From contig CM061141.1 in assembly GCA_030789695.1 (NCBI GenBank), positions 326,415,938 to 326,479,937 of the forward strand: a stretch of 64,000 bases of DNA, read 5' to 3'. Below, in pieces: positions 49,811 to 60,999 of the stretch; position 1 is the stretch's first letter; each line of letters opens with the position of its first letter. The notes beneath the pieces are model-generated. The model had not been told where the DNA came from, did no database searches, and saw only the letters and a program-made list of their open reading frames with translations. This DNA comes from Scilla litardierei. Lineage: Eukaryota; Streptophyta; Magnoliopsida; Asparagales; Asparagaceae. The position numbers were made by a program, and so were the translations under genes.

Positions 49811-49934
49811 GATGTTTCACGAGATATTCCACAAGATATTCCACAAAATGTTTCACAAGATGTTCCACAAGATGTTTCACAAGATATTCCACAAGATGTT
49901 CCACAAGTCATTCTACGAGATATTCCACGAGATA
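49811..49934 (+). repeat. 12-bp minisatellite, about ten units, in the LTR fragment
   Basis: GAT(A/G)TT(C/T)CACAA repeated head to tail with a few point changes. The corresponding part of the intact LTR has no array, so the repeat expanded in this copy. It yields a low-complexity frame (QDVPQDVSQDIPQDV) that I regard as non-coding. Confidence 0.9.
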
Positions 49935-51261
49935 TATCGCATGCTGTTATCACTTTCTTGTTTACGATGATGGTTTAATCAGGACCACTGGTTGACTTTC
50001 CTATTGAAAACCAGAAAGTAAAGCAAAGTGGATGGTAAGAAATTTGAGGATAAAAACAAGTCCAACAAACATGGAATACAAAAATAGTTGGTTTAAGCGG
50101 TTATTCTTTAGTTACTTAAGTCTTTAGCCGTTCGTTTGTTCATTAGATGTTCTGAGACCATTTGTAAAACTCTAAGTTCATGCATGTACACTTGCTTAAC
50201 TTCTAAAACTAGAATTAGAGTGACTTACTATCGATATCGTCGTAGAAAGACGATGTTAGAGCTAGAGCTTCCAAGGAAGCTGGTGCACGAGAATTGGTAC
50301 CTGCAAACACAAGAAACAGTCGGTTAAAGAATACACTATTTTCTATCTAATGAATCTGATCGTTTTGATTTTCAAAACCGATTAAAACGTACCGAAAATC
50401 GTTCTAAATTTTTCTATAGGCTAGATATGTTGAAAATAATTTTACTGTAGGAGGAAATATTTTTCAGAAGCTTACAGTAATTTTTATAATTTTTAAAAGC
50501 TTAAAAATAGGTTTAAAACTAATTTTAATTATGTAACGTATTTATTCAATAATTTCTTCTGGATGCAATCCATATCGGAATGGTTCGAGTGAGCTGTCAA
50601 AACGACCATCTCGAAGAGTACTATAACATATATTTTTATCACGTATCAGTGTATGTGAAAATAAGAAGTTATGGATGTTTAAATGAAAAAGACGTATTTA
50701 AGTTTTAGGGTTAAAAATTTATTCTGAAAAAACTAAGCATCTGAATGATATGAAACTTGCGCCATTGGGTCCAGAATATTATTTTCGATTTTCTGAAGCT
50801 AGTCTCATAATTTTCTGACCCTTTTATTATTTATTATGCATTTAAAACCATTAAACTCTTATAAAATATTATATAAAATACGAAAATACGTTTTCGTATT
50901 TCGAAAAATACGTTTTCGTATTAACCTAAAAACGTTCGAAACTCACTCTTCGTCGTTCCTTCGTGCGTGCAGGAGCCGGGGGGGAACGTTTGTTCGGTGC
51001 ACGGCGGTCTACGGCGGCGGAGGGGCGGCAGTCGCCGGCAGTGAGGGCTGAGCGAGGGAGCTTCGGTGGCGGGGACAGGCGGCGAGCGTACGGTGGGGTG
51101 CTCGGGGGTGGTGTTTCGACGCCGTCGGAGGAACGGTGACGTCGGGCGGTGCGGTGGAGCGCTGCAGCTGGGGCGGAGGGTGTCGGGCTCTTGGAGTTCG
51201 GAGGGGAGCTCCGAGCTACGGCGGTGGAGATGGCACCTCATCTTTCATTGCCTCGGCCTCT

Positions 51262-51923
51262 AACCAATGGTAAGCGCTTCGGACCTTTGGCACCTCATCT
51301 TCTCATCATCATTCTTTCTAAATTCATTGCTAGTAAGAGCGTTAGAAACTTCATTGAAGGTGATAGATTCTTTACCATAGGTTAAGATCGAAACGACGTG
51401 CTCATAGTCTTTATGCAGTGAGTTGAGGAGAATCATTGTCTTGTCCTCATCTTCCACCTTGACGTCGATGTTCCTCAAATCTGTGAGGAGTTTGTTGTAA
51501 TAGTCGAGGTGTTCTTCAACTAAAACTCCTTCCTTCATCTTGAGGCCAAAAAGCTTCTCCTTTAGGCGTAGGCGATTCTGAATGTTCTTCTTCATGTACT
51601 TCTCACCAAGCACATCACATAACGCTTTCGCTTTGTCTCCTCCATAAAGGGTACTTCTTCTCCTTTGTTAAGTAGAGCCGGATCGTGCCGCAAGCGGTCC
51701 GGTTCATCATCTTCCACTCTGCATCAGACGTCGTAGTCGGCCTCTCATCTAGTACTTGACCTTGACCAAGTTGGTTCAAGATGTTAAGTACTTCACATCT
51801 CCACATGTCGTAGTTGATACGCACATCGAACTTCTCAATTTCGAACTTCGTACTGGATAAGATAGTTCGCGTTGTTGAAGATTGTGCCATTGAAGTAGAA
51901 GCGTCGTCGCCACCTTTGCTCAT
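51262..51923 (-). pseudogene. Copia gag, truncated and frameshifted
   Basis: On the minus strand the frame from the ATG at 51923 reads MSKGGDDASTSMAQSSTTR, then FEIEKFDVRINYDMWRCEV and DAEWKMMNRTACGTIRLYL: the N-terminal part of a UBN2/copia gag. Near 51645 the frame slips, and the second frame continues EKYMKKNIQNRLRLKEKLFG, then VEEHLDYYNKLLTDLRNIDV and LLNSLHKDYEHVVSILTYGK, the typical gag core. It ends RSEALTIG at the junction with the long-LTR fragment, so the zinc knuckle and all of pol are gone. Gag would coat the element RNA; this copy is dead. Confidence 0.9.
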
Positions 51924-51951
51924 CTTCTTCGTCTAAATCTTCGTCGCCAAA

Positions 51952-51963
51952 GCTCTGATACCA
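51952..51963 (-). other. Primer-binding site of the minus-strand copia element
   Basis: TGGTATCAGAGC on the minus strand, two bases from the LTR end and 28 bases ahead of the gag ATG. Confidence 0.92.
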
Positions 51964-51965
51964 AT

Positions 51966-52392
51966 TGTTATGCGTCGTGCGGAAGCAATCAGATCGTCGA
52001 AGTATCTAGCACGAAGAACAAATAGAGAGAAAGTAAACTAAAGATTTAGATCGCTTAACTACCAAGGGAACACTTCTATTGATTTCAATTAGGAGATACA
52101 AAAGGCACTCAACTACTCTTCCTAAGAAATCCTCACAATTGACTCTATCAAAGATGGCTCTCAATGATCCTATGGAACTTCCAATAAGACCTCATATAAG
52201 TTTTCCCAATGCTTCAATAGAAGCTCAATTGGATTCCCAATTTTCGATGATACTAACCAAAGCCCTTACCACACTTTTATAGGGATGAAGGGGAAGGGGG
52301 TTGGGTTGGTGCACCAACCCATGAGACTAGCACAAGGGCAGCCCACATGGGGCTGCAGGGAATTTCCAGCAGCCCTATCGAGCCAAATATCA
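51966..52392 (-). repeat. 5' LTR of the minus-strand copia element
   Basis: Read on the minus strand it runs from TGATATTTGGCTCG to CGACGCATAACA and contains a TATA box (CCTATAAAAGTG, about 52274-52285). The outer boundary is set by the point where a different copia coding fragment begins. No second LTR is present to confirm it. Confidence 0.65.
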
Positions 52393-52394
52393 CA

Positions 52395-52512
52395 ATTTCT
52401 TCATAGATTTGGATATAGTTCAGAATGCTACGGATCCGGTCACACTGTACAGTAACAACATGGTGGCTATCGCTTTCTTGAAGAATTCCAAGTACCGTGA
52501 GAAGACCAAGTG
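52395..52512 (+). pseudogene. Sliver of copia RNase H cut on both sides
   Basis: The frame reads NFFIDLDIVQNATDPVTLYS, then NNMVAIAFLKNSKYREKTK, the RNase H segment usually ending KTKHI. It breaks exactly where the gypsy LTR begins (AGACCAAG|TGATACG). A remnant of an older copia element that served as landing site for two later insertions. Confidence 0.75.
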
Positions 52513-53600
52513 ATACGTCTATTTTGTGGAGGCCCAACAGCATGGGCCCAAAGGCGCAGCTTACAACGTGAAATCGTGGGGGGTCCAAGCCCACCCAACG
52601 AAGCCCATGAGAGGACCCCGAACATCGATCCGACCCGACCCCGGAAACGTGCGAGTCACTCGCCCACTCCAGCGATAACCGTTCCCCCAGGCCCGCTGCC
52701 ACTTAATGGCCGTTATGGGGAGGTGCTGGCAGGGCGCGGGGAGCGGCGATGGGGAGGCGGATTGAGGGGGCACGATTGGGGGCGGACGAAGGACGTGATT
52801 CATGGGTGGTCGCGACGAGAGGCCTATAAAAGGACTAGGAGGACGACTGAACAAAGGACCGCATCTCAGGTAACAAAACCTAATGTACTCCATCAACGAC
52901 CTAGTTCCCCCACTTCATCTCCTTCCCCCCGCTCGCGTCGGAGGACGTCGTTCCGATCTCCTCTCGAGTCGAACCGTCCACGCCAAGCCTCCTCTTTCAG
53001 ACTGTCATCTGACTTAGGCATTGGAGGGGATTTGGCCGGAACCAAGGTCCGGCCTCCCTGACGAGTGTTCTCGTCTGTTCAGGAAGACGTTAGATCCAAG
53101 TGCTGAAGCTTCCATTCGACACCAGGCGAACGCCATCAAGCATCAGCCAAGGCATCGAGGCCACCCCTCGACGCTAGGAGAGACCGAGGTCGAGCGCATC
53201 CATCCGAGCCGAGGCTTCCCCTCAGCTCCACGCTGGCCGCGCATCAAGCGAGACGACCGAGGCTACCCCTCGTCGTCCGACCGACCGAGGCCGAGCACAC
53301 CCATCCGAGCCGAGGCTTCCCCTCAGCTCCGCGTCGGTCGTGCGTCAAGCCAAGGCGTCGAGGCTTCCCCTCGTCGTCCGATCGTCCGAGGCCGAGCACC
53401 TCAAACCGGGCCGAGGCTTCCCCTCAGCCCCCCCAGAGGCCGAGGATCCAGACCCGGCCCAGCTAACGTGCTTAGCATCGACTACATCTCCGATTCGCGT
53501 CGCGTCTACACGCGCTGGACGCACCCAAGGGACCCTAATCGGCCCCTTGACCACGTTGACCGGACAGTCCACGGTCAACGATACAGTAGTGAGAAAACAC
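52513..53600 (+). repeat. 5' LTR of the Tat-type element
   Basis: Start set by interruption of the copia RNase H frame. TATA at 52825-52831; end about 12 bases before the primer site. It contains the 101-bp repeats at 53150-53450. Several GC-rich frames cross it without protein features. Confidence 0.7.
53150..53450 (+). repeat. ~101-bp direct repeats inside the Tat-type LTR
   Basis: GCCGAGGCTTCCCCTCAG starts at 53208, 53309 and 53410, with related GAGGCCACCCCTCGACG and GAGGC(T/C)ACCCCTCGTCG blocks between. Confidence 0.8.
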
Positions 53601-53611
53601 TCGGAAATATC

Positions 53612-53628
53612 TGGCACCGTCTGTGGGA
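53612..53628 (+). other. Primer-binding site of the Tat-type element
   Basis: TGGCACCGTCTGTGGGA, the wording typical of plant Tat/Athila gypsy elements. Confidence 0.88.
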
Positions 53629-53667
53629 AATACGAACTATCCCACGAAAAAACAAACCACACTTGCA

Positions 53668-55328
53668 ATGGCACGCGCCTGCAACGGGAAGAGACGCATG
53701 CCCCCCATCCCGGAGGAGGGAAATGGCGCACCCGACAGCAACCTTGAGGGCGCACCCAATGGCAATCACCACGCCCCCTCAGCCGAAGAGACTGGCGAGT
53801 CCGAGCTGGCCACGCAGGAGCAGCTCCATGCCCTGGCCCAAGAGACCAACGCGAACATTCAGACGTTGGTCGCGACGGTACAGCAGCTCATCGGCGCCGC
53901 GCCAGCCAACGGAGACGTGTTGGGCAACGGCCATCGTTGGGAGGGGGGCCCCGCTCCTGCGGTCCGCTGTGGTCGCTGACCACGGAAACCGAGGACCAAA
54001 CACGGAGCGTCGGTTCACACTACCCGGTTTCTACCAGGCGAGATCGCGCGCCTCCTCCTCTTATCGCGAAAGGAGCAGGAGGGGTACCAAATACACGAGG
54101 GACGAATCGGTGACCGCGTCGTCTCGTCGGCCACGATCACCCCACCGCAGAAGAAGTGATCGGCACCACTCGAGGGACCGATCACGGCTAAGCGGAAGCT
54201 CCCGCCGGAGGAGCCGGGAATGCCGGACCAGCCCCACCCCCAGTGTGGCGAAGGCCGTTGAGCCAGCCCAGCCAGCGCCTGTGCCACCTCCACAACCGAA
54301 CGAGCCTGAGGCAGGCGGATGTCGGACCCATGGAGGCATCCACGGAGACCGGTGCCCCCTGTCGCGGAGAATAACCGACGCGCGGGTCCCCTCTCGATTC
54401 AAGATCCCGACGCTGGGGAAATACGGCGGGATAAGAGAACCAGGGAACCATGTGATGGACTACGAGGGGGACATGTCCTTCCAGGGAGCCGATGATACCC
54501 TGCTCTGCAGGGGCTTTTATTTGACCCTCAGGGGAGCAGCGAGAACTTGGTACCGCAGCCTGCCCAGCCGCTCCATTGACAGCTTCGAGGAACTCACCCA
54601 GCTGTTCTGCAAACAGTTCATGGCAGGGCTACAGGTAATGCCTGATGCTGAACATTTGTTTAACATAGTGCAGGGCCCGACCGAGCCGCTCCGACAATTT
54701 ATGCGCAGCTTCAACGCTGAGCGGCTGAACGTAAACAGCCCTCCCGACCTCGTTGTCCAAACGGCCCTAAAGAAAGGGCTGCGTCATAGAGGCTTGAAGA
54801 AATCTCTGCACAATGATCCCCCGAAAGATCTCGCTGGGATCATGGCGAGGGCCGAGCGCTTCATGTTGACCGAGGAGACCTTGGCCATCGAGGCAGGAAA
54901 GGCCAGACGAGGGACCAAGCGCGGCGATAGCGAGCGCTGCAGCCCCGAAGGGTACCGGACAGAGAAGAGGGCGAGAAACAAGCAGCGGAGGGAGGATACG
55001 AGGGACACCACCCCGGACGTCGTCCTCACTCAAGTACAGAAGGAAGAGCACGCTGATCGCCCCCCGCCGAAGACAAAAAGAGGGGGGAAATGGGGAGAAG
55101 TATTGCCGGTACCACAAAGACGACGGCCACGACACTGAAGACTGCTGGCACCTAAAGAAGGACATCAAGAAGTTGATGAGCCGAGGGCACGCAAGGAACT
55201 TTACCGATGACCCGGCCCACGGAGAAGGAACATCCAAGCAGCCGGACAAAGGAAAGAAGGTCAACGCCGTCCAAGGATCCCTCCGCATCATGGAGTCAGC
55301 AGGCGAGACCCCCCCAGTCACCGCCTAG
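53668..55328 (+). pseudogene. Tat-type gypsy gag, two frameshifts
   Basis: The first frame starts at the ATG at 53668 (MARACNGKRRMPPIPEEGNG) and has a helical stretch (TQEQLHALAQETNANIQTLV). Near 53970 the frame shifts into an Arg/Ser-rich linker (SRRRSRECRTSPTP). Next is the gag core: FKIPTLGKYGGIREPGNHVM, GADDTLLCRGFYLTLRGAAR then TWYRSLPSRSI, SFEELTQLFCKQFMAG and LVVQTALKKGLRH. A second slip near 55095 leads to the zinc-like end YCRYHKDDGHDTEDCWHLKK and on to SAGETPPVTA-stop. In the family gag forms the particle that packages RNA. The order and motifs match the Tat lineage; the breaks and missing pol mark it as defective. Confidence 0.9.
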
Positions 55329-55528
55329 TCGGGAGGAGATTATCTAAGTTCACATCCCCCCGTCTTGCTTTATTTCTTTTTTCCTCCAAATGTACTAGTC
55401 CAATAGGACCTTTAAGAGTACAAATGCACTCCTTTTTCCTTTTCTTCATCTCCGACGGAGTCAACATTTCGCTAAGGCTGCATAAGAGTGAAGACCGCCA
55501 CCTCACCAGACGGGGGTCAATCAAAACT

Positions 55529-56160
55529 GGTCCTAAGCCGAGGAGCTTCACCCTCGTTGACCGACTCCGACGCTGATAAGTCTGGGGGCAATTCCCCCAG
55601 CCAGCGCAGACGCTGACCGGTCCTAAGCCGAGGAGCTTCACCCTCGTTAACCGACTCCGACGCTCGTAAGTCTGGGGGCAATTCCCCCAGCCAGCGCAGA
55701 CGCCGACCGGTCCTAAGCCGAGGAGCTTCACCCTCGCTGACCGGCTCCATCGCTCGTAAGTCTGGGGGGCAATTCCCCCAGCCAGCGCAGACGCCGACCG
55801 GTCCTAAGCCGAGGAGCTTCACCCTCGCTGATCGACTCCATCGCTCGTAAGTCTGGGGGCAATTCCCCCAGCCAGTGCAGACGCCGACCGGTCCTAAGCC
55901 GAGGAGCTTCACCCTCGCTGACCGACTCCATCGCTCGTAAGTCTGGGGGAAATTCCCCCAGCCAGCGCCGACGACGACCGGTCCTAAGCCGAGGAGCTTC
56001 ACCCTCGCTGACCGACACCATCGCTCGTAAGTCTGGGGGCAATTCCCCCAGCCAGCGCAGACGCCAACTGGTCCTAAGCCGAGGGACTTCTCCCTCGCTG
56101 ACCTACTCCATTGCTCATAAGACTGAGAGCGACCCCCGCAGCCAGCGAAGACGGTTAGAC
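55529..56160. repeat. 90-bp tandem repeat array, seven units plus degenerate tail
   Basis: GGTCCTAAGCCGAGG starts at 55529, 55619, 55709, 55800, 55890, 55980 and 56070; each unit carries CTGGGGG(C)AATTCCCCCAGCCAGCG, itself an inverted repeat. The tail to about 56200 is decayed. The period is a multiple of three, so minus-strand frames of 100-160 codons stay open with 30-residue repeats; I take these as by-products. Confidence 0.95.
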
Positions 56161-56602
56161 CGGCTCCATTGTTTATAGGACTGGGGCAACCCCCCAGCCA
56201 ATAAGGACATCAACCGACTTGTCCACTCGAGGGACTAGGGGCGACCTCCCGGAGGAAGGAGGCGAGCGACCACCATCAACAGAGGAGCCGAAGTCGCAGC
56301 AACAAAGCAAAATGCGCGGAAAATTCAAGTAGGTCAATTTCATTTCCAACAGTTAACCGGGGTACAAAAGTGTGTCTTTTTACAGGAAATCGAAGTGGAG
56401 GAACCTCCTTACAAATAAATCACTCACGGCGAACAACAAAATTCGTCACCCACGAAAACTAGGATGACGCCGGCAGAGCAAAACTTGTTGACCAAGAACA
56501 CAAAATTGCTGGCTTAAATGAACATCCTTGCAATCAGTAATTGTTTGCCCTGAAGCAGAGAGCCGGTAAAGATGCCAATGGAGATTGCGAGGTCAGGGAT
56601 CC
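56161..56602 (+). other. 3' non-coding part of the Tat-type element
   Basis: No gene. It ends at the insertion point of long-LTR copy 2; the five bases next to it are GATCC, the expected target duplication, whose partner should lie beyond the window. Confidence 0.5.
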
Positions 56603-59397
56603 TGTAACGACCCGCTCTCGGGGGCCCGTTACTTATTTGGTTTATTCGCAGGTTCCGCAGTTTACCAGTGAAATCAGCATAGCCACAACTCAGAGATGCA
56701 TCACAATACTCAAAACCAGCGTACAGACGTTATTACAGTCCAAAATAAAGTACAACAACAACCAGCACACACTCTCACAAATACATAAGGAAGTACTGAA
56801 AAGAAGAGCGGAAAAGTAAATACACAGTACAACACACACACCAACAGAAAAGTAGGGTCTAAAACTCTGCAGCCTCTGGGTCAATGTAGGCTCCACGAAC
56901 TCTGGGGCATTCTCCTCGATCAGGTCTTCGTATGCCGGTGCCATAAATGGAACCGAAGGTAAGTCACAACAATTCTAGCGATAGAAAAAGAGGAGTGCAC
57001 AAATATGGAGCAGTCTATAGTAAACAAGTGCGGAAAGTAAAGTAGGGACAGACAAGCATACAAGTGCGATAAGTAAAGTACATCTGTCAAGCATGCAAGG
57101 GTGACAAGTAAAGTAAAGGTGACCGAGCAATGACAATAGCAATAACCATGACGATAGCAATGACAATAGCAATAATGAGAGTAATTGTGCCTAGCCTAGT
57201 TCGTGACTTATAACGGGAAGTACAGTGAGCAACCAAGAGGCCAACTCTTGCCGCGGGTGCTACCCGGGCGAACCAATTCTCTGAGTACTGTGCAATAAAC
57301 TGTGATCTGTGATCTGTAATGGTTGTCACCGGCACTGTTATGGGTTGCTAGAACCCGCACGGTGACAACAAAGTCTAGACTAGTCGCTCCCGCACTTCCG
57401 CAACTATAAGTTACCCCAAAACCCAGTGTCTGTGCAGGTTACCGTACTTTGCAATTTTACCAGTCATTTACTGTTCTTACATTTCCAATTACAATCTTTC
57501 TGTCAAGCAATGTCAATAATCTGTTTAGGTCGATAACTGTTCCGAGACTAGGTGTCAAGTCCTATGTTCATACGAGTACACTATCTATATTTCTAAGGAT
57601 AGAATTTACTGTGACTTACAATCTTCGAGGTGGTGGTAGTGATCCGAGACTGGATCTAGTGTCGATGCACGAGATTTGCTACCTGCAAACACAAGAGATA
57701 ACTAGTTAGAGAATACCCTATTTTCTTATTTATTTAAGTTGAGTGTCTGATTTTAAAACTGGTTAAAACGGCGATGAAAAGGGTCCTAAATTTTTATATA
57801 GACTATATATGATAAAAATAGTTTTACTGCAAGAGGGAATATTTTTCTGAAGTTTATAGTAATTTTTATAATTTTTAGAAACTCAAAACTAGCTTTAAAA
57901 CCCAAATTACTTAAGTGACGCGTATCTTCCGTAAATTGTTCAGGGAGCAATCCTAGTCGGAATTACTCGAATGAACAGTCAAAATGACCGTCTCGAAGTT
58001 TACTTTCACCTATAATTTTCTCACGTATTATTGTGAATGAAAACAGCGAGTTACGATTTTTGGAATGATTTATACCTATTTATCTTTTAGGTTTAAAATT
58101 TTATTTTGGAAAAAGTAAGCGTCTGCTCACAGTGAGACTAGCGCCATTGGGTCCGAAATATCGTTTCGGATTTTCTGGAGCTATCCACATATTTTTCTGG
58201 GTCCTGTATTTCAAGTTATAGATTTAAAACCATTAAACCCTATTTTTAATTATAAAAAAAATACGAAAATACGAAAATAACCAAATATTTACGAAATTGC
58301 CACTGCCTGTAACCCGCACTCGCTCCGTTTCTGACAGCGGCGGAGGGGGGCTTTGTCGGCGGCGGCGGGGGAAAGACGACGGCGGGGACGGCGGGCGGCG
58401 CGGGGCCTCGTCGGCGGCGACGGACGCGGGCGAAGCGTCGGCGGGGGCTGCTGTGCGGCGGTTCCCGTCGCTCGGCGGGGGCTGCTGTGGCGGGCTCCGG
58501 CGGGGACGACGGCGGCTGACGACGGCGGGGCGGTGGCGCGGAGGGCGGCGAAGCGGGGGGCCGGCAGCGAGGGAGGGAGAGAGAGAGACGAGAGTCGGAG
58601 GGATGCGCGCGAAAAACTTGGCCTGGGCTTGAAATAACGAAGAGAGGGGAGGGAGATTACTGTGGGTTATTATTGCAAATGGGATGGGGGGTTTTATAGT
58701 TACTTAGGATGGCAAACTCGTAATTAGGGGAGACAACAATTTTAATTGGGGAGATGAGTGTTGGATCTGAATGATTTCAGATCCAACCAGTAATTCGGTG
58801 TGTTAAGAGGTGGTTGGGGGTTTAGGGTAAGAGTAAATAGTTAAAAGTAATTGTAAAAAGGTCATTAGTGATTGTAATTAGCAAAGCAATGAAATACAGA
58901 TGTGTTTTCACAAACGACTCCGAAAAATTACGAAAACATACCCACGGGATCGTATCATCGCGAGGATCGCGAATACAAGATCCGTTTTAGGATTTGAGTT
59001 ACAGAAACACTAGTTTTAGGCCAAAACGTTTAGAAAGCGGGTCTGCGGGTTCTAGGCTGAAACAATATCAGAAAATTACGAAATTAATGTGGAGAGCCCT
59101 AATTGATCATAGGATGCTACTGTATAAGTTTGAAGACGTTTTGAATACGTTTGTATAGAAAATAATTTCGTCAAAACAAAACGGTAATTTTGGGAGATGA
59201 ATTTTAACAGAAATGTTTTGGGCATTTGAGGAAATCTAAAATTGCTGAAATACAATATGATAAGTCTAGTGCTCTAAAATATTTTTATAAGAATTCTTGA
59301 AATCAGTTTTGTTATTAAACTCTTTACGAACATTTATAAAGTAAAATTTATTTTTAAAATAAGTAAATCGAAGTGTTGAAAATTACTGGTCGTTACA
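56603..59397 (-). repeat. LTR (2795 bp) of long-LTR element copy 2
   Basis: Minus strand: starts TGTAACGACC and ends GCGGGTCGTTACA, like the copy 1 LTRs, with matching blocks in the same order. The GC-rich block (58300-58630) is largely different from copy 1. It carries the same exon-like motifs (about 57620-57690 and 56859-56974). Confidence 0.93.
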
Positions 59398-59789
59398 TTC
59401 TACCCTCCTTAAAATAATTCCGTCCTCGGAATTTAAGAGGATCGATAATTGCCTAAGCAATTCAAACGATCGACCGGAAGGCTCGACGAACGACCACGAC
59501 ATAGGAAAATAAGTTGTTAATAGCATGAAATATAATGTGATATCACAGCATCAAGAAAACAAGAGATGAATACATGAATACATACTATTGACATCACCAT
59601 AGTTTCTGTAACTAGTCCCGACCAGTATCATCATAATAATTATTTTGACTTTTCAAGTCGCCAAGGATTAATATGGCATTACATGAAAAATGATAGTTAT
59701 AATGATGAGAACATCTGTTCGAACTTGGAACCTGAGGTGACAAGTCAGTAGCAAGCTTTATTTAACAACATAAAGTTTAAAACTACAAC

Positions 59790-60461
59790 TTATGCCATTA
59801 ATGCATACTGGGTCCTAACCAAGTAAATCATCGCCATAGCATACAAAAACGTGATGACTAATCCATATGCATGCAAGCGGTCACAACTTAACCAGCAGAA
59901 CACCAAAGACTTCATCTGCCACGCCAACCAGTTACAAGCCAATATCCAAATCGACACAAGAAGGCAGACATAAGGCCAACTCTCAAGGATCACGATCATT
60001 GCTACCACTACTTCCAGCAATCTCCACAATATCCAACAGTAAGCCAGCATCAAAGCTGTCCTCCAAATCAGGGCACAAGACTGGCATCTCATCTCAACAC
60101 CTAAGGCCAATAGCAAGCCGATACTCATCCCAAGTGATACTGCTCCCCAATGCCATTGGTCGACATCTACGGCTAACACCATCAGCCCTAAGCAATTTAA
60201 TGACCAAAAACTTATGAACCCAAAAACACTAAGGAGCGCCCCTAAGAAGCAATCGAAGCTGGGCAGCTCAAGGGGGAAGAACCAGAAAAAGGAGCTCCCA
60301 AGAATACCAATAGCGGCGGGTTCCCAATATCCAGACCTCACGGCAATAGCGAGGGCGACGGTGAGGGCTGTCACTAAGCCCAGCAATCCCCAGAGTCGTT
60401 GATGTGCCATCGGCGGCTGTCGATCTGCGGCGGCGAGGGCTGCGACTGGCTGTCGATCCAT
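59790..60461 (-). CDS. Multi-pass membrane protein ORF of copy 2 (223 aa), relative of the ORF at 11991
   Basis: Unknown protein. I place the start at the ATG giving MDRQPVAALAAADRQPPMAH, since this aligns with the start of the copy 1 protein; the frame is open for 65 more codons upstream. After the polar N-terminus come about six or seven hydrophobic segments: LLGLVTALTVALAIAV, AIGILGSSFFWFFPL, LGALLSVFGFISFW, LGMSIGLLLALGV, LMLAYCWILWRLLE, VCLLVSIWILACNWLAW and GLVITFLYAMAMIYLV. Two adjacent stretches look alike (CALIWRTALMLAYCWILW and CLLVSIWILACNWLAW), hinting at an internal duplication. The end (VRTQYALMA) extends beyond copy 1. The ORF lies between protease remnant and 3' LTR, on the element's sense strand. 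It could be a captured host gene or an envelope-like addition; there is no signal or protease site to decide. Confidence 0.6.
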   Translation of the reverse strand: MDRQPVAALAAADRQPPMAHQRLWGLLGLVTALTVALAIAVRSGYWEPAAIGILGSSFFWFFPLELPSFDCFLGALLSVFGFISFWSLNCLGLMVLAVDVDQWHWGAVSLGMSIGLLLALGVEMRCQSCALIWRTALMLAYCWILWRLLEVVVAMIVILESWPYVCLLVSIWILACNWLAWQMKSLVFCWLSCDRLHAYGLVITFLYAMAMIYLVRTQYALMA

Positions 60462-60999
60462 GGCGGCGAGGCGCGACGACTGCGACTGTGAGACGTGGCG
60501 GGGGTCTCCGGGATGGAGCGGAGCTGGCGGAGTGAGGCCGGAGGAGCTCGGGCGAGAGGGGAGAGGTGGAGGTGACGTTGGGGCGAAGGGGGAGCCGTGG
60601 GATGTCTTGGTGAGGAAGAAAAGGAGGGCTTTAAAAAGAGAAGAAAGGGGGTGCACCGAAAATCGGTGTTATGATAGGGTAGGGTTCGACGGGAACGGAT
60701 CTCGAGGTGAGAAAGAGGACAAAGGCAATAAAGAGGGGGCCGAAAGTCATTGGTAGGTAGTGTAGGGTAGGCGGGAACGGAGCTCGAGGCGAGGAAGATG
60801 ACAAAATCAATAATGAGGGGAGGTGGTAGGCGGGAAAGAATTCAAACACGTGGAAAAATCGGGTACAAGATGAAAGCAGGGTTTAGAAAAAAAAATACGA
60901 GTTCAAGAAGGATGCAAAAACGTAACAGCCTACACGTCGGGTCTGGCTCGATATTTCACTGGCCCTTCTGATCGTCTTTCGCTGAGGAACTCGAACTTT

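Larger units (their letters stand above)
42552..51264 (-). mobile_element. Long-LTR element copy 3: truncated LTR, split by a CACTA transposon
   Basis: 42552-43212 and 49545-51264 together align, in reverse complement, to the LTR of the element at 7552-16356: GGGGCCCGTTACTTATTTG near the LTR end, the GACTCAAGTCG...GTACAATATGTGACC block that flanks the CACTA insertion, the GCCATTGGGTCC block near 50760, and a GC-rich block at 50960-51240. The terminal GAGCGGGTCGTTACA is missing at one end and the TGTAACGGCC start at the other, so it is a decayed LTR fragment with no internal region. It diverges clearly from copies 1 and 2. Confidence 0.85.
52513..56602 (+). mobile_element. Tat-type Ty3/gypsy element reduced to LTR, gag and tandem repeats
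   Basis: 5' LTR from TGATACGTC (52513) to about 53600 with TATA box CCTATAAAAGG; primer site TGGCACCGTCTGTGGGA at 53612; broken gag 53668-55328; then no protease, RT or integrase but a 90-bp tandem array and non-coding sequence up to the insertion of long-LTR copy 2 at 56603. Gag type, primer-site wording and 3' tandem repeats fit the Tat/Retand group. Its right part may continue beyond the window. Confidence 0.85.

Noticed and set aside
49751..49978. 75-codon frame with QDVPQDVSQDIP repeats
   Set aside because: Low-complexity translation of a 12-bp minisatellite in a decayed LTR.
53021..53620. Continuous plus-strand frame ahead of the Tat-type gag
   Set aside because: It runs through the LTR and its 101-bp repeats before the primer site; element coding should begin after the primer site.
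55318..56042. Minus-strand frames of 104-161 codons with 30-residue repeats
   Set aside because: By-product of a 90-bp tandem repeat whose period is a multiple of three; three different frames are open over the same DNA.
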